From the NCBI RefSeq assembly GCF_032854445.1, contig NC_088301.1, positions 558,001 to 622,000 on the forward strand: a stretch of 64,000 nucleotides of DNA, written 5' to 3'. Below the pieces are notes generated by a model. It had not been told where the DNA came from. It saw only the letters and a program-made list of their open reading frames with translations, and ran no database searches. Position numbers and translations under genes: made by a program. Shown piece by piece: positions 50,201 to 62,200 of this stretch. The number at the start of each line of letters is the position of its first letter. Positions within the stretch are counted from its first letter, which is position 1. This DNA is from Liolophura sinensis (Eukaryota > Mollusca > Polyplacophora > Chitonida > Chitonidae).

Positions 50201-53200
50201 TACTCATCTGTATGGTGTATTGTCATTACAGGTATTGGAGTTACTGTGGGACCTGTCACATCTACCTGTCCTCTCTGCATACCTGATGTATTCATCTGTA
50301 TGGTGTGTTGTTGTTGCTGCAGGTATTGGGGTTACTGTGGGACCTGTCACATCTATCTGTCCTCTCTGCATACCTGATGTACTCATCTGTATGGTGTGTT
50401 GTTGTTGCAGGTATTGGAGTTACTGTGGGACCTGTCACATCTATCTGTCCTCTCAACACACCTGATGTACTCATCTGTATGGTGTATTGTTATTACAGGT
50501 ATTGGGGTTACTGTGGGACCTGTCACATCTACCTGTCCTCTCTACACACCTGATGTACTCATCTGTATGGTGTGTTGTTATTACAGGTATTGGAGTTACT
50601 GTGGGACCTGTCACATCTATCTGTCCTCTCAACACACCTGATGTACTCATCTGTATGGTGTGTTGTTGTTACGGGTATTGGAGTTACTGTGGGACCTGTC
50701 ACATCTACCTGTCCTCTCTACACCCCTGATGTACTCACCTTTATGGTGTATTGTTATTACAGGTATTGGAGTTACTGTGGGACCTGTCACATCTACCTGT
50801 CCTCTCTACACACCTGATGGAGCAGGCCCTGGATGAACACCTGGCCATCCTCAGTGACTCCTACATTGTCAAGGAGCAGGTGAAGCGCCAGTATGTTGTC
50901 AAGTGTGTGGAAGACATCAAAAAGGTAAATGTAAGTTCTGTGTGATACGATAAGGTTTGATGTCAACTTTGTTTATGATTCAGAGATAATATTTGTCTAA
51001 TGGGTGGGTTATGGCTGTTTGGTTTAAGATGCTCAGCCTGTCATTCAGTCTGGTGGTGTTGGCTGAGAGGCAGCCTCAGATGGGGAAGTTTTACGATTCA
51101 TCTACCTCCACTGGTCTCAGGGGGTTTCGGCAATAAGCAGTCAGCAGGAGCTCTTACACAAATCTTTCAGCTCTCGCTGTGGCTGGAAATCTGTGTATCC
51201 AATGTGATAAAGTTCATCAGTTATTTATCAAAGGCTGGTGGTTTACTGTGGGTATTGGGGATTTCCTCTTCGCATTAAAAATTTGTGAATTGGGGTGTTA
51301 AAATAAATTTTTAGGCCATTTGCCCACTGATAACGTTTACATTTTTCTGTATGAAAGTGTAATGTTTGTACAGTTTATACTTTTTGCTGGTGATACTATT
51401 GTCAGGTGATAGTAATGGCACATTTTCAGCTGATAGTAATGGCACATTTTCAGGTGATAGTAATGGCACATTTTCAGGTGATAGTAATGGCACATTTTCA
51501 GGTGATAGTAATGGCACATTTTCAGCTGATAGTAATGGCACATTTTCAGGTGATAGTAATGGCACATTTTCAGCTGATAGTAATGGCACTGTGGTATTCT
51601 GTACTTGTGGTCATATAAATGTAGTTGTATAACATGCTAAATTTTAAATCTCTGGAGAAGTGGAACAGATGCTGTCTTACCTTTGAACACAACTCCAGCT
51701 CACAGGTGATGGTAAAGTACCTGTAATTCACCTGTTGTTGTGGTATAGTACACCTGCGGAGGTTAATGAAGTAGTTATACTGTGGTCTACTTTACTTGCA
51801 GGGTGTCTGGGTATTACCAGCTATCAAACAGATGCTGCACATCAGCAAGAACATCCTCAAACAGACATTCCCCAAAACTGACAAGGTATCCTCAGCAGCT
51901 GATTTAATACTGCTTTATGGTTTTGGTACAGAATCTTGATTTCAAAGCATCCCATAGTTTCAGTATCTTGATGACATTTATGCTAACGAAGATATTAAAC
52001 AAACATGCTTAAATTTTTTGTGCATTTTAAATAAATTTGCTTCAAATTAGAAATGAATTTTTCATTTGGTCTGGGGCATTTTTAAATGACTTTTTATAAA
52101 ATGTTGATATTTGTGGGAGCGTTGGGGGCTACATCTATAAATATTATGAATTCTCTTCATCTTTTCAGTCCTCTCAGTATTCATTGCACTGTTTCTCATC
52201 TGTTTCAGGGAATTTTACATGAATTAAACAAAAACTTTGATTTGATCAAATTGATCACAAACAGTTTGGTGAAGTGTCACAAGACAGCAACGACAGCTCA
52301 GCCAGGGAAGCTGATCTCCCCAGAGACTATCGTGGACAGTAGATACACCCATGCTGATGTGAGTAAGATCACAGGGGGTGGGAGAGGGAAGACAAGCACA
52401 GTGCGCGTCTTGTTACACACATGCTGATGTGAGTAAGATCACAGGGGGTGGGAGAGGGAAGACAAGCACAGTGCGTGTCTTGTTACACACATGCTGATGT
52501 CAGTGAGCTCATGGGGGGTGGGATAGGGAAGACAAGAACAGTACGTGTCTTGTTACACAAATGCCGATGTGTGTAAGATCACGGGGTGGGAGAGGGAAGA
52601 CAAGCATGGTAAGCGTTTTGTTACACACATGCTGATGTGAGTGGGGTCAGAGAGAATGAGATGGGGAAGAAAAGCATGGTACACATCTCGTTACACTCAT
52701 GCCGGTGTCAGGTTGCAGAGGGTGGGATAGGGAAAACAAGCATGGTACACATCTTGTTACACTCATGGCGGTGTCAGTGAGGTCACGGAGGGTGGGATAT
52801 GGAAGACAAGTGTGGTATGAGTCTTGTTACACACATGCCGGTGACAGTGAGGTCACGGAGGGTGGGATATGGAAGACAAGTGTGGTATGAGTCTTGTTAC
52901 ACACATGCCAATGTCAGTGAGGTCTCGGAGCGTGGGATAGGGAAGACAAGTGTGGTACGAGTCTTGTTACACACATGCCAGTGTCAGTGAGGTCACGGAG
53001 CGTGGGATAGGGAAGACAAGTGTGGTACGAGTCTTGTTACACACATGCCAGTGTCATTGAGGTCAGGGAGGGTGGGATAGGGAAGACAAGTGTCGTATGA
53101 GTCCTGTTACACACATGCCGGTGTCATTGAGGTCACAGAGGGTGGGATAGGGAAGACAAGTGTGGTACGAGTCTTGTTACACACATGCCGGTGTCATTAA

Positions 53201-56200
53201 GGTCAGGGAGGGTGAGATAGGGAAGACAAGTGTGGTATTAGCAGGCAGCGAAATTTGGCGCGAACGAAACCGTCGGTCGCGCAACGGTTACGTGCGTTTC
53301 AATTTGGCTAACCGAAAATCGGTTAGGCCAACTGTCCAACGAGAACGTCCTTAGAGTCAGTGTGCATTAGGTAACTACAGATAAACTGGACTGAACAGCT
53401 TTCATAATCACAACGCGGTTAGTATGGCAACGCGTCTAAGCCACTTCAGCCACAGCCAGCTGCCTATGCTGGTCACATGGAAATGTAATCATTCATATAT
53501 GCCTTACAGGCTTTGAGATAATACTCAAATTATTTATTTTGACTTATCTTTTCACGATCACGCAAGTAAATAAAACAAGGTTACCTTTTCATGTACATGT
53601 AGTTTAACTGCTACTCGAGCCCAAATTAGTCGAGTCTACCGTACAGATTGATGGAACCCTTACGGGACCTCACCGGCTGCGTTCTGATTTAGAGCACAGG
53701 CCTGTGACGCATAGGCCTGTGACGTCAAGGTCTCTCCCGGCCCTGTAGCGAGTATATATATATATATCACTGTGGTAAGACTCACACCACGTGCGTTGGA
53801 AACTGCGTTAATTATCAGTAATCAGGGATACCAAACTCGCTCCCCAATACCGTAATGACACTTACTGGAAGTACTTAATGTTGGACTGGGCATATTGCAA
53901 ACATATAAGCCTGTATAACGGAATTTCACGTAAAAATGTGCCACAGGAGTCAAGTACCAACCAGGCAACACACAACGTTGAAACACCGTGTGAGTGTAAA
54001 ATTTCTCTTTCTTTTGTTCACCAACCTTACGGTATGAGCTGCTAGATATAGAAAAGAAAAACAAACATAACATTGAGCTGAATACTTTTATTAATGATCC
54101 AGAATGATGCCTGAAACATAAACCACGTAAACAATTAGCGTAACCGATCGGGTTGATAAACATACGTGGCGTAACCGAATGATCGGTTAGGCGAGGCGGA
54201 ATAACCGATTTCTGGGTTTCGGCGGCAGGCCAAATTTCGCTGCCTGTATTAGTCTTGTTACACTCATGTCAGTGTCATTGAGGTCAGGGAGGGTGGGATA
54301 GGGAAGACAAGCACGTCTTGTTACAGATAAATTATGCTGCATGATTATGTCACTTTAACAAGAACCAGCAAAGATGTGACCTCCTTCTTCTCATGCTGAA
54401 CAGAGAAAACCAAGTGGAGGTAATTCAGGGGTTCTGACAGGGCTCTGAATGCACATTTTGTGTTAGTGAAAATACGTATTCTCTTATGTTCTGTGCACAG
54501 TTCATGGTTGTTCCATGTTCTCCCCACAGGTATGTGACTGACTGTTCCATGTTCTCCCACAGGTATGTGACTGACTGTCCCATGTTCTCACACAGGTATG
54601 TGACTGACTGTCCCATGTTCTCCCACAGGTATGTGACTGACTGTTCCATGTTCTCCCACAGGTATGTGACTGACTGTCCCATGTTCTCACACAGGTATGT
54701 GACTGACTGTCCCATGTTCTCCCACAGGTATGTGACTGACTGTTCCATGTTCTCCCACAGGTATGTGACTGACTGTCCCATGTTCTCCCACAGGTATGTG
54801 ACTGACTGTCCCATGTTCTCCTACAGGTATGTGACTGACTGTCCCATGTTCTCCCACAGGTATGTGACTGACTGTTCCATGTTCTCCCACAGGTATGTGA
54901 CTGACTGTCCCATGTTCTTCCCAATGTATGTGTTCACACACCTGACTGACTCTTCCATGCTCTTCCCACAGCATGTGTCAACACACCTGACTGACTGTTC
55001 CATGCTCTTCCCACAGCATGTGTCAACACACCTGACTGTTCCATGCTCTTCCCACAGCATGTGTCAACACACCTGACTGACTGTTCCATGCTCTTCCCAC
55101 AGCATGTGTCAACACACCTGACTGTTCCATGCTCTTCCCACAGAATGTTTTGACACACCTGACTGTTCCATGCTCTACCTACAGCATGTGTCAACACACC
55201 TGACTGACTGTTCCATGTTCTCCCACAGGTATGTGACTGACTGTCCCATGTTCTTCCCACAGTATGTGTTCACACACCTGACTGCCAGTTCCATGCTCTA
55301 CCTACAGCATGTGTCAACACACCTGACTGACTGTTCCATGCTCTTCCCACAGCATGTGTCAACACACCTGACTGTTCCATGCTCTTCCCACAGCATGTGT
55401 CAACACACCTGACTGACTGTTCCATGCTCTTCCCACAGCATGTGTCAACACACCTGACTGTTCCATGCTCTTCCCACAGCATGTGTCAACACACCTGACT
55501 GACTGTTCCATGTTCTCCCACAGGTATGTGACTGACTGTCCCATGTTCTTCCCACAGTATGTGTTCACACACCTGACTGCCAGTTCCATGCTCTACCTAC
55601 AGCATGTGTCAACACACCTGACTGACTGTTCCATGCTCTTACCACAGCATGTGTCAACACACCTGGCTGTTCCATGCTCTTCCCACAGCATGTGTCAACA
55701 CACCTGACTGACTGTTCCATGCTCTTCCCACAGCATGTGTCAACACACCTGACTGACTGTTCCATTCTCTACCTACTGTATGTTTTGACACACCTGACTC
55801 ATTTTTTTATGTTCTTCCCACAGTATGTGTCAACACACCTGACATTCCTACAGTATGTACTACAGGAGGGGGTGCTTTATCTGCCGTCTAACCGCGCTCG
55901 TGATATCTGGGGGGTTCTCGTGGCCAATCAGGACGCCTGTGACTGGGACAGGGAGGTAAGGCTGATTCTGCAGAATTGATATGGCACAGAACCTGACAAA
56001 GTGAGAAAATGTGACGTAAACAAATCTCGTGACATACAACTTTGGTAAAAATTTGACATAAACCAATCCTGTTGCATATTGTGACATTATCAGCCATGCT
56101 ATGACTGAAAGCAAATTAAGCATTAACAGTTTGTCCTCTTCCAAAAAGTGTATTAATTAACTATATGTGCAGTGAAACATGCTGCCTACATGTAGGTGTA

Positions 56201-59200
56201 CAGGTTATGGTGATTCTCTGGTCTTCTGTATGCTGTGACAGGATGTGACAAATCATACAGGTGTTTTTAACAAAATGTGACAAAAGCATAAAGTGTTCAG
56301 TAATGTCACATGTGACCAGAGGTGATGTGCTGTGATTCTGTCCAGTGACCAGTGATATGAATCTGGCCACAATTTACACTGGTCATGCTTGGTGATGAAT
56401 CACCTAAACCATTGTCCCAGTACAGATGATGTTACAGTGTAGACTGAATAGTTATAGGGACACAGAAATCAGATGAAAGGGCATGGTAACCCATCTCCAA
56501 GAAACTCTTTGTCATGTTGAGAGATATTTTATGGACTGAAATCTGGTCACCATATACCTGTATAATCTGGTCACCATATGCCTATATAATCTGGTCATCA
56601 TATGCCTATATAATCTGGTCACCATATGCCTATATCATCTGGTCGTCATATGCCTGTATAATCTGGTCATCATATGCCTATATAATCTGGTCATCATATG
56701 CCTATATAATCTGGTCATCATATGCCTGTATAATCTGGTCATCATATGCCTGTATAATCTGGTCATCACATGCCTGTATAATCTGGTCATCATATGCCTA
56801 TATAATCTGGTCATCATATGCCTGTATAATCTAGTCATCATATGTCTGTATTATCTGGTCATCATATGCCTGTATAATCTGGTCATCATATGTCTGTATA
56901 ATCTGGTCATCATATGCCTATATAATCTAGTCATCATATGCCTATATAATCTGGTCATCATATGCCTGTATAATCTGGTCATCATATGTCTGTATAATCT
57001 GGTCATCATATGTCTGTATAATCTGGTCATCATATGCCTGTATAATCTGGTCATCATATGCCTGTATAATCTGGTCATCGTATGCCTATATAATCTGGTC
57101 ATCATATGCCTATATAATCTGGTCATCATATGCCTGTATAATCTGGTCATCATATGCCTATATAATCTAGTCATCATATGCCTGTATAATCTGGTCATCA
57201 TATGTCTGTATAATCTAGTCATCATATGCCTGTATAATCTGGTCATCATATGCCTATATAATCTGGTCATCATATGCCTGTATAATCTGGTCATCATATG
57301 TCTGTATAATCTGGTCATCATATGCCTATATAATCTAGTCATCATATGCCTATATAATCTGGTCATCATATGCCTGTATAATCTGGTCATCATATGCCTA
57401 TATAATCTAGTCATCATATGCCTCGTGTATGTGATAGTTCCGGAATGACCTGTTCTTCAGTATGACATGTAAATGTTGAAGGCGTTTATAAGGTGTTTAT
57501 AAGGCGTTTATAAGGTGTTTATAAGGTGTTTATTTGTGTGTACAGACGTGTTACGAGTGGTTCAGTAAGGGCTTGGCAGACCTAGAACCTGAAACTCAGA
57601 GTCAACTCTTCCAGAAGGAGCTGTTAAAACAAGACCCCGCCAAGCTTAGCCAGCAGGGTGAGTCCGACCATTTCCACTATTACCACTAAGGAGTTTTTGT
57701 GTGTTGTGACCTCACTTAATGTCTTATCACCGTGACCCCAGTGACATCAGCGTTGTTCAAGAATCTGAGTGACATTAGCGTTGTTCAAGAATCTGAGTGA
57801 CATTAGCGTTGTTCAAGAATACTCAGATCAGTTGTTGTTCATTGGAACCTCGACAACTTGCTGTACCAGGAGTAGGAGCAAGGTGATAATGTCAGAGGGA
57901 TGAGTTATATGTGCATATGCCTTTAACATGAATTCCTGTCATTTGAAAGAAATGAATGAACTTGGCTAAACTTGTTCTTGGAAATTCTGGACAAATACAT
58001 GTGTATTAAAAAGAGCATTACTATCATTCTTCCACCTTTTGGCCTGTTCCATGCTCTTCCTGCCGTATGTGGCGACACACCATGCTCATGTTGTTTATTC
58101 AAACCTATTCTGACGCATTATCCTGTGATAAAATTATACTTTGTGTGAAGCTCTGAAACTGGTCAATACAACCAGTGTAGTCTTGTCTTCAAACTCAAGT
58201 CAAAAATGTGCATAAATTGCGCAGAAAGTTGCTCTTTCGCATGCAAATAGATTGAGGAATGAGAGTAATGCTGATTTGTGATTCCTTATAAACCAAATGC
58301 ACAAACGATTGTGTTTTGTTTTTGAAAGAGTAAAAATCAAACCATTATTACTCTAATTCCTCAACCTTTTCGCACAAGAAAGAACTTTCAGTGCAATTTA
58401 TGCACATTTTTAATTTTATTGAGTAGACAAAACTACATTGGATGAATTTCAGGGCTTCAAAAAAAGTATATTTGTATCAGTCTAGAAAGACCAGTGCTCT
58501 CAGATTGTGCCCTTAAATATACACATTGAAAACATGTGAAAAGTTTGAAGAATAATAACTAATGTGGTTTTGGGTGGTATGATTACTGTTAATGATGAGG
58601 CTCTTGTAAAGGAAGTTGGAAAGGCCTTGGTCATATGTACACGAATTTGTTCTTAAGTCTGCTGGGCATATGGGAGTGATTGACATCTACATGTATTGTG
58701 ATGGCTGATTTAGCCAGATAATGGGTTGTTTTGCTCACACTGATTTAGCCAGGTAATGTGTTGTTTTGCTCACACTGATTTAGCCAGGTAATGCTCTGTT
58801 TTGCTAACACTGATTTAGCCAGGTAATGCGCTGTTTTGCTCACACTGATTTAGCCAGGTAATGTGTTGTTTTGCTCACACTGATTTAGCCAGGTAATGCG
58901 CTGTTTTGCTCACACTGATTTAGCCAGATAATGGGTTGTTTTGCTAACACTGATTTAGCCAGGTAATGCGCTGTTTTGCTCACACTGATTTAGCCAGGTA
59001 ATGCGCTGTTTTGCTCACACTGATTTAGCCAGGTAATGCGCTGTTTTGCTCACACTGATTTAGCCAGGTAATGCGTTGTTTTGCTCACACTGATTTAGCC
59101 AGGTAATGCGCTGTTTTGTTCACACTGATTTAGCCAGATAATGGGTTGTTTTGCTCACTGTTGATACTTGACCAGCGAGGTTGTACATTTGAATGCAGCT

Positions 59201-62200
59201 TGGCGGTTTTTCTATTAAAGCCAGTTCCACTATTTGTCATAACTGGCAAAGGACATTGTTTTACTCTGGTTTCTTCCTATCCTTTATAATGCTGTCATAA
59301 ATATGATGAAAAATTCATGTTTGGCATTATATACCAAGCAGTTTTCAAATAAATAACTGAACATTCTCCACGTATGGTATAGATAAGACACACATACAAA
59401 CCTCTAGAGAAATCTTTGTGTTGATAAACACTCTCTACATATGGTACAGATGAAGACAAACATACAAACCTCCAGCGAGATCTTTGTGTAACTGATTTGT
59501 TGTTTATCCATACAGGTTTCACCTGTTTTAAGAGTTTCTTTGAAAGCGTCAACTTGTATGACCACAAGCTGAAGAAATCTGCCAACGTTCTGGTGGTGGA
59601 GAAGGCGGAGCTATGCGGCCTCGAGTACCTATGGGAGGTGTGTCTGAACACGTCTGACGAGACGATAGCTGAGCTTGCCATCACCCTCCTACTCAACATG
59701 TCCTACTCCGGCCTCGCCCCACGCCTGAAGAAAGACCCCCCAGTTCTCCACAAAAAGTTTATAAATGAGTGCTACAACAGACTTGAGTCTGCGCTGTTCA
59801 GTTTGGGTGGGTCAACTTTTGCCAAAATTATCACCTTGGCAACCAAAACCTTAACAGCAGCAACAGTGCCAGAAGTGGCTTGTGTTCCATCTCCATCAAG
59901 GTATGGAAACTTGACAAGGAAAACAGTATTCATTTCATAAATATACATACAACTTTGTTTTAAGGAAATATTTGGTGAAGAGTGTTTTTGTCTGACACCT
60001 TTTCTTATTCCTCTGTGAGCAGTTGATATTTAGAATAAGGTTACCTATATCTTTTTCTACTCTGGCATTCTCACAAATATGTATGAAGTGGCAATGTAGG
60101 TGTACTTTTTTCAGATACTGATATCTACATGTATATCCTGCTATGTTTTACGGTTGTCTAGGTCAGCCAAGCTGCTGAACATTGAGCGATTACTGTGGAT
60201 TGCTGAGGGCTATGTGTTAAGTGTCGAGGGCACTCACATCACCCCCAGGACAATCCTCCCCCACGGGGCATCCTTCCACGGCCACCCCACGTCCTTCCTG
60301 ATCAGCTGTGAGTCCACCAAGCAGGAGTACACGCTGCAGGTGAGTTAGATGCAACTCAAGGGTGTTCTGTAAGATAGGCAGCATCCCAAACCATCTTTTT
60401 CTCTTCATCATTTTATACACGGCGAGAGAACCGACCACAAAGAAAAATCCTGGGTGTTGGTGTTGGTGGTGGTTTTTCTGAAGGCTACAATTTACTACAA
60501 TTATTTGTCCATAACAGCCATGAGGCTCAGCAGAAGTCTGGAGTAGATAAGTATTCGGTCACTGTTTATAAATCAGTGTGGCCTGGGCCGAGCTTCGTTT
60601 GTACCCCTGATATTTACTGAAAATAAAATTTAAGCATGGATAAACCGTGAGCTGTAGCTGTCATCATTCTGTACATGTAAGTAGTGTGAGCAGATATTGA
60701 CAATTCTCGCTGACCCATAACTCTGGCTTCTGATGTACATGTGTTGTACACTAGCCAGGTTTTTTCCCAATATCTGTGTCATTCAGCACCCAGGTTTCCA
60801 GTGTTCTCTGGGCTTTGGTGGCAATTAGTGGTTAATGATACCCCGCTGTTAGTTGCGGGCCATGTGCACATATACATACTAAATAGAGATGACCTTTCAA
60901 ACAAATAAATCAAGTGTGTCACTTGACACAGCCGCCAGTACGTTTACCTCCCCAAGCAGTATCATGTTATGCTGTTTATGTCTACAAATAAAGAATTTGA
61001 GTTTGCTTCCTTGTTAGATTTGCTTAGTGATTTATGTAAAGGTAAATTAACAGAATTTTTATGGTGAAAAAGTTTCGCATTATTTATAGATATCGCTTTT
61101 GTTTTTCATTTTTTATATTTCACACCCCAGACGCCATGACGTTGAAAAAGAAACGTTTGTTTCAAGACATTCCAATCTGAGCTTAGTGGTATGACATTAT
61201 AATACATGGACAGTACACTTTACATTTCTACCTGAACTCAGTGGTATGACATTATAATACATGTACAGTAAATTTTACATTTCTACCTGAGCTCAGTGGT
61301 ATGACATTATAATACATGTACAGTAAATTTTACATTTCTACCTGAGCTCAGTGGTATGACATTATAATACATGTACAGTAAATTTTACATTTCTACCTGA
61401 GCTTAGTGGTATGACATTATAATACATGTACAGTAAATTTTACATTTCTACCTGAGCTCAGTGGTATGACATTATAATACATGTACAGTAAATTTTACAT
61501 TTCTACCCGAGCTCAGTGGTATGACATTATAATACATGTACAGTAAACTTTACATTTCTACCCGAGCTTAGTGGTATGATATTATAATACATGGACAGTA
61601 AACTTTACATTTGTACCTGAGGTTAATGGTATGACATTATAATACATGTACAGTACACTTTACATTTCTACCTGAGCTCAGTGGTATGACATTATAATAC
61701 ATGTACAGTAAATTTTACATTTCTACCTGAGCTCAGTGGTATGACATTATAATACATGTACAGTAAATTTTACATTTCTACCTGAGCTCAGTGGTATGAC
61801 ATTATAATACATGTACAGTAAACTTTACATTTCTACCTGAGCTCAGTGGTATGACATTATAATACATGTACAGTAAACTTTACATTTCTACCTGAGCTCA
61901 GTGGTATGACATTATAATACATGTACAGTAAACTTTACATTTCTACCTGAGCTCAGTGGTATGACATTATAATACATGTACAGTAAATTTTACATTTCTA
62001 CCTGAGCTCAGTGGTATGACATTATAATACATGTACAGTAAACTTTACATTTCTACCTGAGCTCAGTGGTATGACATTATAATACATGTACAGTAAACTT
62101 TACATTTCTACCTGAGCTCAGTGGTATGACATTATAATACATGTACAGTAAATTTTACATTTCTACCTGAGCTCAGTGGTATGACATTATAATACATGTA

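Noticed and set aside
49731..50817. Thirteen tandem coding exons or a separate gene
   Set aside because: Upstream copies lack donors after the exon-like part and their frames hit stops; only the last copy joins a full exon.
54486..55765. Open frames of up to 196 codons in the exon 16 arrays
   Set aside because: Units of 33 bases and similar leave frames open by chance. Only the last segment joined to exon 16 may matter, and it is reported as a splicing question, not a gene.
56514..57417. Repeated MMTRLYRH open frame on the minus strand, 188 codons
   Set aside because: 24-bp tandem array with no stop in that frame; no gene evidence.
58715..59155. Array derived from the USP24 exon 17 donor
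   Set aside because: TTAGCCAG is shared with the exon end, but the exon has CAGCAGG|gtgagt and the array CCAG|gtaatg, and about 1 kb separates them. Chance similarity not excluded, so not counted among the five.
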